From assembly GCA_902793335.1 (NCBI GenBank), contig CADBCZ010000001.1:89542-153541 (forward strand): 64,000 bases of DNA. Direction: 5' to 3'. The notes beneath the pieces were generated by a model. It did no database searches. It saw only the letters and a list, made by a program, of their open reading frames with translations, and was not told the DNA's origin. A program made the translations under genes and the position numbers. This DNA is from an uncultured Lachnospiraceae bacterium. Lineage in GTDB: Bacteria; Bacillota; Clostridia; Lachnospirales; Lachnospiraceae. Positions 53,228 to 63,332 of the stretch are shown here, piece after piece (position 1 is the first letter of the stretch; each line of letters begins with the position of its first letter).

Positions 53228-54517
53228 TTAATGGCGATTATCCAGCTCCTTCATAATATCATCCCAGGTCACCCCACGTTCAACCATGAGAACCATACAG
53301 TGATATAAGAAATCAGAAATCTCGTATTTAATCTCTTCAGGATCAGGATTTTTTGCAGCAATAACAATCTCTGTACATTCCTCTCCAACCTTCTTAAGTA
53401 TCTTATCAATACCTTTGTCAAAAAGATAATTGGTATATGAACCTTCCTTAGGATGTTTCTTACGATCAACTATAGTGTTATAAACATCATTAAATACAGT
53501 AAGCGGATTGGTATTATTATATTCCTTTGATGCCAAAGGTGTAAAGAAGCACGTTGGGTTACCTGTATGACATGCTACACCAATCTGTGAAACTTTAGCA
53601 AGAATTGTATCTTTATCACAATCAATTATAAGTTCTTTTACAAACTGAAAATGAGTACTTTCCTCACCTTTTACCCATAATTTATTACGACTTCTTGAAA
53701 AATAAGTCATTCTTCCGGTTTCTAATGTTTTATTATATGATTCTTCATTCATGTAAGCCATCATAAGAACTTCATTCGTCTTAAAATCCTGAACTATACA
53801 AGGAATTAAACCGTCTGCATTTAACTTAAACTCACTAAATGGTACCGCACTCTCAAATGTATTAACAGGAATTCCAGCCTGTTTCATGGCATATTTCCAT
53901 TCCATACAATTAATACGGTCAGAACCTGTGTAAAGGATAGCATCAGTCTCCGTAGCTTTCTGAAGTTCAATAGCCTTTTCTACATCATTCTCATTAATAT
54001 TAATCATTACGGGAATACCAACAGCATTTTTGATATCTTTTATGATTCTTTCATTGCCGGCAGGATCTCCTGTAAACCATATCCCGCCCGCTCCCATTTT
54101 TTTGCATTCCAAAGCAAATTCCTTAATATTAGAATCCGTTAATGATATTGCAACACCAATCTTTTCACGCCCAAATTTATCCGACATCTCTTTTACAAAT
54201 TTGATGTCATCCTTTGCTGCCTGTCCAATATATACAAACTCAGCACCAGCATAGAGCATTTTCTTGACATCCTCCATGCGCTTAATGCCACCATATACCA
54301 CAAGCGGCACCTCAGATTTTTTAGCTATAGATTTGATTTTCTCTATATCGACTTCCTTATCGTCTTCAAAATCTTTCATATCCATAAAAGCAACTTCATC
54401 AGCACCTTCGTTTGAATATGCATAGGCTCTGACACAATAATCAATCCCCAGTTCACTGGCTATCAAACCTATATTTTCAGAAACATTTACTTTTGTAATC
54501 AACTTAATGTAGCTCAT
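53228..54517 (-). CDS. hisIE: HisIE with N-terminal HisA/HisF-like barrel
   Basis: A 429-residue protein. The last 205 residues are HisI ([52 protein letters not shown] with the zinc ligands) and HisE ([19 protein letters not shown]), covering the second and third steps of histidine synthesis. The first 220 residues resemble a HisA/HisF barrel: [20 protein letters not shown] and EFVYIGQAA keep phosphate-binding glycine loops. The usual N-terminal catalytic aspartate segment is replaced, so activity as HisF or HisA is doubtful. Similar long HisIE proteins occur in related clostridia. GGAGG precedes the ATG. Confidence 0.88.
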   Translation of the reverse strand: MSYIKLITKVNVSENIGLIASELGIDYCVRAYAYSNEGADEVAFMDMKDFEDDKEVDIEKIKSIAKKSEVPLVVYGGIKRMEDVKKMLYAGAEFVYIGQAAKDDIKFVKEMSDKFGREKIGVAISLTDSNIKEFALECKKMGAGGIWFTGDPAGNERIIKDIKNAVGIPVMININENDVEKAIELQKATETDAILYTGSDRINCMEWKYAMKQAGIPVNTFESAVPFSEFKLNADGLIPCIVQDFKTNEVLMMAYMNEESYNKTLETGRMTYFSRSRNKLWVKGEESTHFQFVKELIIDCDKDTILAKVSQIGVACHTGNPTCFFTPLASKEYNNTNPLTVFNDVYNTIVDRKKHPKEGSYTNYLFDKGIDKILKKVGEECTEIVIAAKNPDPEEIKYEISDFLYHCMVLMVERGVTWDDIMKELDNRH

Positions 54518-54541
54518 ATCATTCCTCCAGATAATAATTTA

Positions 54542-55135
54542 TTATAAAGTTCCCTTTGTTGAAAGTACAGCATCTTTCATTCTGGGATCAATCATTGTCG
54601 CCTCATCAAGAGCTTTGGCGAAAGCTTTAAATGCCGCCTCAATTAAATGATGGTTATTATCACCACTAATCTGTTTTATATGCAGATTCATACCGGAAGC
54701 ATAGGATACAGCATAGAAAAATTCTCTAACCATTTCTGTATCAAAATATCCGACTTTATCGGTTGTGAAATTCATATCAAAAGAAAGATATGGCCTTCCT
54801 GATAAATCGATTGCACACAACACAAGAGTTTCATCCATGGGAAGAAGTCTCTGACCATAGCGTTTAATACCTTTTTTATCGCCGATACCTTTCTTGATAG
54901 CCTCACCAAGAACTATACCTGTATCTTCAATAGTATGATGAGAATCAACATACAGATCACCTTTTACGATAGTTTTTAAATCAAAAAAACCATGTCTTGC
55001 AAATGAATTAAGCATGTGATCAAAAAAACCAATTCCCGTATCAATTTTTGTCTGTCCGGAACCGTCAATGTGTAATTCCATTTTGATATCTGTCTCGTTA
55101 GTCTTACGTTCAACGTACGCTATTCTTCCTGCCAT
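54542..55135 (-). CDS. hisB: Imidazoleglycerol-phosphate dehydratase HisB
   Basis: A 197-residue, single-function HisB. GIGFFDHMLNSFARHGFFDL (about 36-55) and DSHHTIEDTGIVLGEA (about 65-80) hold the metal-binding histidines, repeated in the second half as DNNHHLIEAAFKAFAKAL. The start overlaps the stop of psd by one base (TAATG). It lies 24 bases before hisIE. Confidence 0.95.
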   Translation of the reverse strand: MAGRIAYVERKTNETDIKMELHIDGSGQTKIDTGIGFFDHMLNSFARHGFFDLKTIVKGDLYVDSHHTIEDTGIVLGEAIKKGIGDKKGIKRYGQRLLPMDETLVLCAIDLSGRPYLSFDMNFTTDKVGYFDTEMVREFFYAVSYASGMNLHIKQISGDNNHHLIEAAFKAFAKALDEATMIDPRMKDAVLSTKGTL

Positions 55136-55962
55136 TAATGTACCTCACTCTCCCTATCTCCTAAAGTTTCACCCATTTTCACAGGTAATTCTTTATCAGA
55201 ATCAATTATCTTAATAAATCTGTCTAATAATCTTAGTCTGTTTTTTTTCACAAGCACGATGATTGTTGAACCACCATACTCAAAATGTCCTTTTTCGTAC
55301 CCTCTGGAAATCCTGCAGGAATTGCTGTTATTATTAACAATTCTGCCTACGAGCAATGCCCCAACCTCCATCTGTACACATCTTCCAAAATTATCTGTAT
55401 TAATTATACTGTATTCTCGAGTATTTTCAATAAAAACAGGAAAATTTTCAATTGCAACCGGTCTTACAGTGTGATAAAAACCATTAATCCTTCTGTCTTT
55501 ATATTTTTGACCGGAATCAATATATATATATCTATGATAATGATCTACGCACAGACGAAAGACTAGCATATATCCATCTTCAAAAGTTTTTGCAAGCCGT
55601 CTGTCCCGAAGTAACGAAGCAATAGTAAATGAACTCTGTTTAGCACTATATATTCTGCCATCCTTTATGGTCTTTATTGAAAGTAAAGCATCACATGGAG
55701 ATATAAAATCCGTTTCCTTGAAGCTAATGTTTCTAAGACCATTTTTAATCCTGCGACAGAAAAAATCATTAAAACTGTTAATATCATCAAGAACATAGTC
55801 ATCACAATTAATATGATTATGCTTTACAAATGCAGGTATTAAAAGCTTAGATAATCTGCTGTCCATTATTATACCGGAAATCCATGAAACCGGTCTGTTT
55901 ATTAAGGGACGAAGTATTATTCTTCCCGGTTTTGTCTCATATAAAAATTTTAATATATCCAT
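55135..55962 (-). CDS. psd: Phosphatidylserine decarboxylase
   Basis: A 275-residue membrane-associated pyruvoyl enzyme that makes phosphatidylethanolamine. FVKHNHINCDDYVLDDINSF and NDFFCRRIKNGLR identify the family; the self-cleavage motif GGST is near residue 246 in HFEYGGSTIIVLVKK. RLCVDHYHRYIYIDSG holds conserved histidines. A GTG three codons upstream is another possible start. It follows pssA, its substrate-forming enzyme, and both are embedded in the histidine operon. Confidence 0.93.
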   Translation of the reverse strand: MDILKFLYETKPGRIILRPLINRPVSWISGIIMDSRLSKLLIPAFVKHNHINCDDYVLDDINSFNDFFCRRIKNGLRNISFKETDFISPCDALLSIKTIKDGRIYSAKQSSFTIASLLRDRRLAKTFEDGYMLVFRLCVDHYHRYIYIDSGQKYKDRRINGFYHTVRPVAIENFPVFIENTREYSIINTDNFGRCVQMEVGALLVGRIVNNNSNSCRISRGYEKGHFEYGGSTIIVLVKKNRLRLLDRFIKIIDSDKELPVKMGETLGDRESEVH

Positions 55963-55963
55963 A

Positions 55964-56656
55964 TCAACCACAATTCAATATATAAATAACTGCTACAAGT
56001 TCAAGAATTCCAATGCCAACCATCACAGCAAGTCCAACCTTTCCGGGCTTCTTAATCTTAAAGTTCCAAACGAACAATATCGCCATAATCAGCATAATCA
56101 AAAAATAGAATAATGTCAAATCAGCATTTGTATAATAGTGTACAACAAGCGTTAACGGAAAAACCAGTGCTGCTGAAGTTACAGGCAGACCCGAAAAATA
56201 CTCAACACCTGTCTTTTCAGCCGTTTCCCTGCGTTCTTCTGTTGTAGCATTAAAATATGCAAGTCTTATAAGTGCAGCTAATATATAGAATATAGCAATG
56301 GTAACCAAAATAATAAGCAACCATAAATTACCTTCATAATCTTTATGTCTTTTCAGTTCGGTAAATAAACCTGTGACACGCAGAAGGGAAATTGCAATTG
56401 CAGCCGGCAAAACTCCAAAACATATCAAATCGGACATAGAATCGATCTGAACGCCAAAGTTCTTTTCAAATTCTGTTCTACCTTTCTTTTTTCTAGCAAC
56501 CTTACCGTCAAATCCATCAAGGAGACCAGAAACCAATAAGAAAAGAGCACCCAAAAAAGGATGTCCTATTCCTGTCATGGCAACGATTATGCCAATAACT
56601 CCGGATATCATGGAACAATATGTCAATATAACAGTAAAATCATATACTCCTAACAT
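55964..56656 (-). CDS. pssA: CDP-diacylglycerol-serine O-phosphatidyltransferase
   Basis: A 230-residue membrane enzyme. The CDP-alcohol phosphotransferase motif is present as GLLDGFDGKVAR then GVQIDSMSDLICFG (DGxxAR...GxxxDxxxD). Five to six hydrophobic helices. The ATG at 56656 lies behind AAAGGAG; an upstream in-frame ATG is not favoured. Together with psd it forms the route CDP-DAG to phosphatidylserine to phosphatidylethanolamine. Confidence 0.92.
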   Translation of the reverse strand: MLGVYDFTVILTYCSMISGVIGIIVAMTGIGHPFLGALFLLVSGLLDGFDGKVARKKKGRTEFEKNFGVQIDSMSDLICFGVLPAAIAISLLRVTGLFTELKRHKDYEGNLWLLIILVTIAIFYILAALIRLAYFNATTEERRETAEKTGVEYFSGLPVTSAALVFPLTLVVHYYTNADLTLFYFLIMLIMAILFVWNFKIKKPGKVGLAVMVGIGILELVAVIYILNCG

Positions 56657-57686
56657 TTTTTCTCCTTTTAACCAAATAACCAATAAGTGTAATTACAGCG
56701 CCTAATAAAACACATATATAAAAAGACATACCTCTGCTTACCATCTCAAGTTTAAAAGCATCAGCCTTTTTCATAATACCCGAAAAACCATCAATCATCA
56801 AATAATCAGCTATTCCCATAGCACCGGGAACAGGAACATAATTAAAACCGATTGTTATCAAACATTGTTTTACATATACTTCAAGAGCATTATCAACATT
56901 GCGAAACATTCCAATATATACGAACATCGAAACTAATATCTGGGATAATCTCTGTAAAAAGTTCCATATAAATGCCTGAATCAATATCCTTTTCTTTCCT
57001 GATATCATTTCTGCACATTTTTCATAATCGGACATAATCTTCTTAATTTTTAAATTAAATTTATTCGGATTATGAATAATATTCTTTCTGCTTAGAAAAT
57101 TAATAATTTTAGTTACGATTCCAAAAAGCCACTCACCCTTCTTTAGAAGAGTCAAAAATACTAATGACAATGCCAAAAACACAATAAAACCAACAATAAT
57201 AAATATCTTTGAGATAGTACTGAAACTTATAAATGCAGATGGTTTTAATAAAAACGCAACTAAACCTAAAACTATAATCGATAAAGTATACATCATCAGA
57301 TTAAGTATCAAAGTAGCTGTAACAACGCCTGCCGGAATACCGTCATTTACCATAAAATAAGCACTTGCAGGCTGTCCTCCTGATGCAGAAGGAGTTATTG
57401 ATGAAAAGTAAATATCCGAAGCAGCATAAACCATACCATCATATAAGCTTCTTTCATATCCGGCATTTGACAATATCGAAACAATCGCTATACCCTCAAA
57501 AAAGATAAATAAAAACGAACAGAACATTGCTATAAACAACATCCATTTATTAGATCTAGCCGTCACTGTCAAAAGCTGCGACATAGACATTGTGCCGCTC
57601 TGTGCAAAAACAACTTTAATAGTCAATAAAGCGAGACCAAATGAAACAATTCCCCAAAAAATCTTTTTATACTTGTCCATTCCCAA
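56640..57686 (-). CDS. Lysylphosphatidylglycerol synthase TM-region / UPF0104 flippase-like protein
   Basis: A 348-residue polytopic protein. SNAGYERSLYDGMVYAASDIY, ITPSASGGQPASAYFM near residue 100 and YVPVPGAMGIADYLM near residue 290 are the signature motifs of the UPF0104/AglD-like family, which includes the membrane half of MprF. Such proteins are thought to move or recognise phospholipids. Being directly before pssA and psd, a role in phosphatidylethanolamine or aminophospholipid handling is likely. No synthase domain is attached. Confidence 0.85.
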   Translation of the reverse strand: MGMDKYKKIFWGIVSFGLALLTIKVVFAQSGTMSMSQLLTVTARSNKWMLFIAMFCSFLFIFFEGIAIVSILSNAGYERSLYDGMVYAASDIYFSSITPSASGGQPASAYFMVNDGIPAGVVTATLILNLMMYTLSIIVLGLVAFLLKPSAFISFSTISKIFIIVGFIVFLALSLVFLTLLKKGEWLFGIVTKIINFLSRKNIIHNPNKFNLKIKKIMSDYEKCAEMISGKKRILIQAFIWNFLQRLSQILVSMFVYIGMFRNVDNALEVYVKQCLITIGFNYVPVPGAMGIADYLMIDGFSGIMKKADAFKLEMVSRGMSFYICVLLGAVITLIGYLVKRRKNVRSI

Positions 57687-57712
57687 ATTATCTCCAAAGA
57701 ATCTTTTGTTAA

Positions 57713-59002
57713 TTATTCAAATCTCACTTTAATGGAATTAGCATGAGCTGTTAACTGCTCACTGTTAGCAAAGTCAATGATATCCTTGTGAATCGGTTCT
57801 AAAGCCTCTTTTGAATAATAAATTATGCTACTCTTCTTTATAAAATCATCTACAGATAACGGCGAGAAAAACTTAGCCGTTCCGTTAGTCGGGAGAACAT
57901 GATTAGGCCCTGCAAAGTAATCACCAAGCGGTTCAGAACTGTATTCCCCGACAAAGATTGCTCCTGCATTTCTAACCTTCATCATAAGTTCAAATGGATT
58001 TCTTGTGACAATTTCAAGATGCTCAGACGCTATATCATTTACAGCCTCAACAGCTTCATTCATATTATCACAAACAAGAATATAACCGTAATTATCAAGT
58101 GATTTCTGAATTATATCTTTTCTTGAAAGCTCTTTAACAAAACCATCCACCTCTTCTGAAACCTTTTTTGCAAATTCCTCTGAATCAGTAACAAGAATTG
58201 ATGATGCAAGTTCATCGTGCTCTGCCTGTGATAAAAGGTCTGCAGCTATGAAACGTGGATTTGCACTGTCATCAGCAAGTACCATAATCTCTGAAGGACC
58301 AGCAATAGAATCAATGCTTACATATCCGTAAACGGCACGTTTTGCAAGTGCAACAAAAATGTTACCCGGTCCAACTATCTTGTCAACCTTAGGAACAGAC
58401 TCTGTACCAAACGCAAGTGCTGCTACAGCCTGAGCACCACCTGCTTTATATATCTCGTCAACTCCAGCTTCTTTAGCGGCAACAAGTGTTGTAGGATAAA
58501 CTTTACCCTCAGCATTACAAGGTGTTGTCATTATAATATGGTTAACTCCGGCAACCTTGGCAGGGACAATATTCATAAGTACTGATGACGGATATACCGC
58601 CTTTCCGCCCGGTACATATACACCGACATAATTAAGCGGAGTTACTTTCTGACCAAGCATGGTTCCGTTCTCTTTGGTTGTAAACCATGAATTCTGTTTC
58701 TGTAACTCATGAAACTCTCTGATATTGACAAGTGCTTTTCTTATAACCTCAACAAGATGTGGGTCAACTTCCTTATATGCCTCTTCAATCTCTGCATCTG
58801 TTACTTTAACATTTGATGCATTTATATCAGCCTTATCAAACTTTTTAGTGTACTCAAAAAGCGCTTTGTCTCCATTTTCTCTTACATTGTCAACAATTTC
58901 CTGTACTGTATCCTGATACTCAGTGTAATTGTTAGGACTACGCTTTAAAAGATCATTTAAAAGATTCTTTTTAGTTTCCTGAGTTAACTTTACAATTCTC
59001 AT
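57713..59002 (-). CDS. hisD: Histidinol dehydrogenase HisD
   Basis: A 429-residue NAD-dependent zinc enzyme for the last two steps of histidine synthesis. PLNYVGVYVPGGKAVYPSSV near residue 110, KIVGPGNIFVALAKR near 215, SIAGPSEIMVLADD near 240 and LLSQAEHDELASSIL near 262 hold cofactor and zinc residues. The C-terminus GDYFAGPNHVLPTNGTAKF is also conserved. Length is normal. It follows the unknown protein at 59045. Confidence 0.97.
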   Translation of the reverse strand: MRIVKLTQETKKNLLNDLLKRSPNNYTEYQDTVQEIVDNVRENGDKALFEYTKKFDKADINASNVKVTDAEIEEAYKEVDPHLVEVIRKALVNIREFHELQKQNSWFTTKENGTMLGQKVTPLNYVGVYVPGGKAVYPSSVLMNIVPAKVAGVNHIIMTTPCNAEGKVYPTTLVAAKEAGVDEIYKAGGAQAVAALAFGTESVPKVDKIVGPGNIFVALAKRAVYGYVSIDSIAGPSEIMVLADDSANPRFIAADLLSQAEHDELASSILVTDSEEFAKKVSEEVDGFVKELSRKDIIQKSLDNYGYILVCDNMNEAVEAVNDIASEHLEIVTRNPFELMMKVRNAGAIFVGEYSSEPLGDYFAGPNHVLPTNGTAKFFSPLSVDDFIKKSSIIYYSKEALEPIHKDIIDFANSEQLTAHANSIKVRFE

Positions 59003-59044
59003 GATTTATGTTCCTTTCTTATGTGGTATATGAATTAATTATAA

Positions 59045-59605
59045 TTACTGTCTGTCGTAATATGCCTTACCGCTGCAAATGAAATATGTTCTGATATATC
59101 CATCCTGCGATAAGAAAACTATCTCATTGGTATCTTCAATGTAATAAATGTGGTCATTATCCTCAGCCTCGAGTTTATGTAAGGCCTTGGGATTATTGAT
59201 CACAGCATTTGCTGCTGCAAGATATTCCTCTTCACTCTTACAACCAACTTCTTCACCATGTTTTTCAAAATGTCCGGTGAACTGTGACTGTGTTCTGAAA
59301 GTATACTCTTTTGTATTTTTATCTTTTTCATCACAGTTATCATCTGAATTAACTTCTGACGATTCATCTAAAGCTTCATTGTCATTATTTAAAATAATAT
59401 CTTTATCGTTATCATTTATTTCTTCGGAATCATTTACTTCAGAATCACTTATCTCAACAATAGATGATTGTGTGTTTATCGATTCATTACTGACAGATTC
59501 ATTATCATTAAAATTTTTAATAAAATCGAATACAATAATACACAAAAATACAACTGCAACACATATGAATTTAATTATTTTTTTCTTTAATTTATCGTTA
59601 TTCAT
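59045..59605 (-). CDS. Membrane-anchored protein with HFxKHG domain, nuclease-like
   Basis: A 186-residue protein with one N-terminal helix (KFICVAVVFLCIIVFDFI), a long acidic and serine-rich linker (about 30-105) and a C-terminal domain of about 85 residues. The domain reads FTGHFEKHGEEVGCKSEEEY, AAANAVINNP and IYYIEDTNEIVFLSQDGYIR, a layout seen in small barnase/EndoU/RelE-fold (BECR) nuclease-like domains. Placed between hisG and hisD it is transcribed with the histidine genes. It might be an outside-facing nuclease or a binding domain. Function not established. Confidence 0.6.
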   Translation of the reverse strand: MNNDKLKKKIIKFICVAVVFLCIIVFDFIKNFNDNESVSNESINTQSSIVEISDSEVNDSEEINDNDKDIILNNDNEALDESSEVNSDDNCDEKDKNTKEYTFRTQSQFTGHFEKHGEEVGCKSEEEYLAAANAVINNPKALHKLEAEDNDHIYYIEDTNEIVFLSQDGYIRTYFICSGKAYYDRQ

Positions 59606-59609
59606 ATAC

Positions 59610-60257
59610 TCAATTCTCGTATAACAAAGCTTTTAAATCTTTAACTATCTTAAGTATTCTATCCTGCTCCATTTTAAAGCTTACTTTGTTGACAACCATA
59701 CGACATGACAATGGACAAATCTCTTCAAGAACCTCAAGTCCATTCTCTTTAAGTGTCGTTCCGGTTTCAACAATATCTACAATAACATCGGACAGATTAA
59801 CGATAGGAGCAAGTTCAACTGAACCGTTAAGCTTAACTATCTCAACCGTCTGATTCTTCTTATTTTTGAAATAATTTGTTGCAATGTTAGGATATTTACT
59901 TGCTACACGAATAATTTCATTCTTTGTCAGAATCTCTTTAGCTGATGCAGGTCCGCATACACACATACGACACTTACCAAATCCAAGATCTAAAACCTCG
60001 TATATATTATCACGCTGTTCCTCAAGTATTGTATCTGCTCCTACTACTCCAATATCAGCTGCACCATACTCAACATATGTAGGTACATCTCCTGCTTTTG
60101 CAAGGAAGAAACGAAGTTTTAATTCTTCATTGACAAATATCAGTTTTCTTGTATCGGGATCTTTCATTTCTTCGCAGGTAATACCGATCTGCTCGAGATA
60201 TGAAAGTGTTTTTTTCGCAAGTCTACCTTTTGCAAGGGCAAATGTAATATATCGCAT
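59610..60257 (-). CDS. hisG: ATP phosphoribosyltransferase catalytic subunit HisG (short form)
   Basis: A 215-residue HisG of the short type, which needs HisZ. ITFALAKGRLAKKTLSYLE opens it, YGAADIGVVGADTILE near residue 65 and LNGSVELAPIVNLSDVIVD near residue 158 carry the binding residues and VETGTTLKENGL the PRPP loop. There is no C-terminal regulatory domain. HisZ is encoded just upstream, completing the octameric enzyme that begins histidine synthesis. Confidence 0.96.
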   Translation of the reverse strand: MRYITFALAKGRLAKKTLSYLEQIGITCEEMKDPDTRKLIFVNEELKLRFFLAKAGDVPTYVEYGAADIGVVGADTILEEQRDNIYEVLDLGFGKCRMCVCGPASAKEILTKNEIIRVASKYPNIATNYFKNKKNQTVEIVKLNGSVELAPIVNLSDVIVDIVETGTTLKENGLEVLEEICPLSCRMVVNKVSFKMEQDRILKIVKDLKALLYEN

Positions 60258-60336
60258 GATTTTATTTCCTCATTTCTGTAAAATTATATTCATCTGACTT
60301 AAATATTATATTTATGTCATTAATAACACATCATTT

Positions 60337-61602
60337 TTATATATTCGAATGTCTGATATCCTCAATTTTCATTTCACTGACATCACCGGAAATAAGATCA
60401 TGCACATCAACCGTAGTGTCAGATGTAAGATAGAACATTCCGGAGAAATGATTCTTCTTACCAAATTCTGCGTAATCTACAACTTCTTTTTTCTTGGATT
60501 TTCTAATCAGCTCTATCTTCTTACCTGATTTTCTCATATATCCGGCAAGTTCAACAGCTGCCTTCTGCTGTTCGATATCGTAAATAATTATGCTTCCGGC
60601 ATTATCAATCTCAACCTCGATCTTCTGTCGGCTAAGTGCCATCATAAGATCATCAATGTAGAATGCAAAACCGATTGCAGGTGCATCCTTGCCATATTTA
60701 TTGAGCAAGTTGTTATAACGTCCACCTTTGACAACAGCATCACCCGTTCCGTAAGTATATCCTCTAAATACTATACCGGTATAATATTCATATCTGGAAA
60801 GCAATGAAAAATCAAAGCATACATACTTTTCATATCCTGAGTACGAAAGAGCTTTATATACTTTTGAAAGTCTGTCAATCGCATTAATAGACATCTCATT
60901 AGTAACTAATTTCTTAGCATTTTCCAACATCTCAATGCCACCGAATAACTGATCAAATGAAAGAAGTACTTTTCTTACGTTCTCCGGCATATTAATATCT
61001 TTAATAAATGACTCAAGGGCAAAGAAATTACGGTTATGAATACATTTTCTTATTTCATCCTCTTCTTCAGCAGTAAGATTTGCCTCACCGATCACTCCCT
61101 TGAAGAATTCAACCTCACCTATCTCAATCTGAAACTCTGTAAGACCTGATGCCTTGAAGCAGTCAATCGCAGTTGCTATTACCTCTGCATCAGCGGCAGA
61201 CGAATCGTCATTGATAAGCTCACAACCAATCTGTGTTATCTCATTTAACTTACCCTGATGTCCTCTGGTATTAAAGAATGTTTTTCCCTGATAACAAAGA
61301 CGAATAGGAAACGCCTCATCGTTATAATACTTAGCAACACATCTTGCAATACCGGGAGTAATATCCGGACGGAGCACAAGTGTATTATTCTCTCTGTCAA
61401 AGAACTTGTACATCTCGTTCGAAGTTGCCGAACCCTTATCCTGATTAAAAATATCGAAGAATTCGAAAGTCGGCGTCTCTATATCACTGTAGCTATGAAG
61501 AGATAAAACATGATGCAATTTGTCAAGTACCTTCAGCTTCTTCTTACATTCATCATCGTAGATATCTCTTACTCCCTCCGGAGTGTGCAGTAAATTTTCC
61601 AT
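60337..61602 (-). CDS. hisZ: ATP phosphoribosyltransferase regulatory subunit HisZ
   Basis: A 421-residue histidyl-tRNA-synthetase-like protein without the tRNA anticodon domain. TPEGVRDIYDDECKKKLKVL is the start typical of HisZ, LVLRPDITPGIARCVAKYYN near residue 71 is class II motif 2-like, and YEYYTGIVFRGYTYGTGDAV near 270 the histidine-binding loop. It is required by the short HisG. The first gene of the histidine operon, behind TTAGGAG. Confidence 0.92.
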   Translation of the reverse strand: MENLLHTPEGVRDIYDDECKKKLKVLDKLHHVLSLHSYSDIETPTFEFFDIFNQDKGSATSNEMYKFFDRENNTLVLRPDITPGIARCVAKYYNDEAFPIRLCYQGKTFFNTRGHQGKLNEITQIGCELINDDSSAADAEVIATAIDCFKASGLTEFQIEIGEVEFFKGVIGEANLTAEEEDEIRKCIHNRNFFALESFIKDINMPENVRKVLLSFDQLFGGIEMLENAKKLVTNEMSINAIDRLSKVYKALSYSGYEKYVCFDFSLLSRYEYYTGIVFRGYTYGTGDAVVKGGRYNNLLNKYGKDAPAIGFAFYIDDLMMALSRQKIEVEIDNAGSIIIYDIEQQKAAVELAGYMRKSGKKIELIRKSKKKEVVDYAEFGKKNHFSGMFYLTSDTTVDVHDLISGDVSEMKIEDIRHSNI

Positions 61603-61690
61603 TCTTACGTCTCCTAATTCTTAATAATTATATTATAAAAAGGTTTTTATACCTCATCATAATCTTAATAATTTCTTTATTCACGTTTTA

Positions 61691-62785
61691 TCATTCAGCG
61701 CTCTTATATTTTTCAATATGCTTCTGAATTAATTCCTGATCCTCAAAATAATTGATTCTCATCGCATCTTTAACATCTGAGAGTGTCTTTGCGGCAACCT
61801 CTCTTGCAGCCTCACTACCCTTACGAAGAACTTCATAAACATAAGCAATATCCTTCTCATATTCATGACGTCTTTTTCTGATTGGCTCTAATTCCTCATC
61901 AAGAACATTTATAAGGAACTTCTTAACCTTAACATCGCCAAGTCCACCACGTCTGTAATGGTCTTTAAGCTCATCGAGATTCTTGTATTCAGGCAGGTAT
62001 CTCTCAAACTGATCATCATTACAAAATGCATCAAGATATGTAAATACCATATTACCTTCTACCTGACCCGGATCTGAAACCTGAATATGATTAGGGTCTG
62101 TGTACATCTTACGCATAACGGCGTTCTTAACAGTCTCAGCATCATCAGATAAGTAAATGCAGTTTCCAAGAGACTTGCTCATCTTAGCCTTACCATCAAT
62201 ACCCGGCAATCTCATACATGCTTTATTATCAGGCAATAAAATCTCAGGATCTGTTAACGCCTCACCGTAAACACTGTTAAATTTATGAACTATTTCCTTA
62301 CACTGCTCAATCATAGGCATCTGGTCTTCACCAACCGGAACGGTTGTAGCCTTAAAAGCCGTTATATCAGCAGCCTGACTTATCGGATAAGTAAAGAATC
62401 CAACAGGAATACTTGCCTCAAAATTACGCATCTGAATCTCTGATTTAACAGTTGGATTTCTCTGTAATCTTGATACTGTAACAAGGTTCATATAATAGAA
62501 CGAAAGCTCAGTAAGCTCAGGTATCTGAGACTGAATAAGTATCGTAGATTTTGAAGGATCTATTCCACAAGCAAGATAATCAAGAGCAACCTCAATAATG
62601 TTCTCTCTAATCTTGTCAGGATTATCAGCATTATCTGTAAGTGCCTGTGCATCAGCTATCATGATAAATATCTTGTCATATTCTCCAGAATTCTGTAACT
62701 GAACACGTCTCTTTAAAGAACCAACATAATGTCCAATGTGAAGTTTTCCTGTAGGTCTGTCACCTGTAAGTATAATTTTTGCCAT
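61691..62785 (-). CDS. trpS: Tryptophanyl-tRNA synthetase
   Basis: A 364-residue class I synthetase. [20 protein letters not shown] contains the HIGH motif and [16 protein letters not shown] the KMSKS loop near residue 200. [18 protein letters not shown]-like and [16 protein letters not shown] segments follow the expected order. Slightly longer than the usual 330 residues, like a subset of clostridial enzymes. AGGAGA precedes the ATG. No T-box is seen upstream. Confidence 0.95.
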   Translation of the reverse strand: MAKIILTGDRPTGKLHIGHYVGSLKRRVQLQNSGEYDKIFIMIADAQALTDNADNPDKIRENIIEVALDYLACGIDPSKSTILIQSQIPELTELSFYYMNLVTVSRLQRNPTVKSEIQMRNFEASIPVGFFTYPISQAADITAFKATTVPVGEDQMPMIEQCKEIVHKFNSVYGEALTDPEILLPDNKACMRLPGIDGKAKMSKSLGNCIYLSDDAETVKNAVMRKMYTDPNHIQVSDPGQVEGNMVFTYLDAFCNDDQFERYLPEYKNLDELKDHYRRGGLGDVKVKKFLINVLDEELEPIRKRRHEYEKDIAYVYEVLRKGSEAAREVAAKTLSDVKDAMRINYFEDQELIQKHIEKYKSAE

Positions 62786-62851
62786 TTCTATTAATCTCCT
62801 ATATCACTATTATCAAGTTAATTTGTATAAATGCTGTTATATAATAACTGT

Positions 62852-63208
62852 TTATGCCTCATTATTTTTAAGTATTTCAACTCTTTCAATGTCATCAATT
62901 CTTAAAAGCATTGTAACCAGATCACCTTTTTTCTCAGTATATTCAATCTTTAACCAATCTTCATCAGCTTCAAGAATCTTACATTCAATTTCATTGTTTG
63001 ATATAAGCTCTAATCCAGCATCTGATTTAACAATACAATCTTTTCCAACTAAATCATTAATTAATTTAGACATAACATTTTCTCCTTTTATATTATTAGA
63101 AACCATCTTGTTAAGTTTTTTAACTTTTGATTCTAACTGCCTAACCTGACCCGGTAAACCCATATAGCAAAGTACCATGACAAATGCAAAAACTCCCAAG
63201 TACTCCAT
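62852..63208 (-). CDS. Small membrane-anchored protein with coiled coil
   Basis: About 118 residues from the ATG at 63208, chosen for the AGGAGG site seven bases before it; an in-frame start 17 codons upstream lacks one. One N-terminal helix (YLGVFAFVMVLCYMGLPG) is followed by a short coiled coil (QVRQLESKVKKLNKMVSNN) and a beta-rich C-terminal part (LVGKDCIVKSDAGLELIS). Unknown function, perhaps attached to the membrane. Confidence 0.68.
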   Translation of the reverse strand: MEYLGVFAFVMVLCYMGLPGQVRQLESKVKKLNKMVSNNIKGENVMSKLINDLVGKDCIVKSDAGLELISNNEIECKILEADEDWLKIEYTEKKGDLVTMLLRIDDIERVEILKNNEA

Positions 63209-63332
63209 ATATATCCTCCTCACAATCTCAAGCTTACTCAAATTAATAGTATATATCAATAAAGTAACAGTTTCAAGTAAAAAAATGAATAAAAGCGCTC
63301 ATGATTTCTCACAAACACTTTTAAAATTCAAC

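Noticed and set aside
59148-59624. A 158-codon plus-strand open frame rich in Ser and Leu
   Set aside because: It is the complement of the acidic/serine linker of the protein encoded at 59045, a usual source of false long frames.
61603-61690. Possible T-box or attenuator for the histidine operon
   Set aside because: Only a weak A/T hairpin is seen; no leader peptide with histidine codons and no T-box motif.
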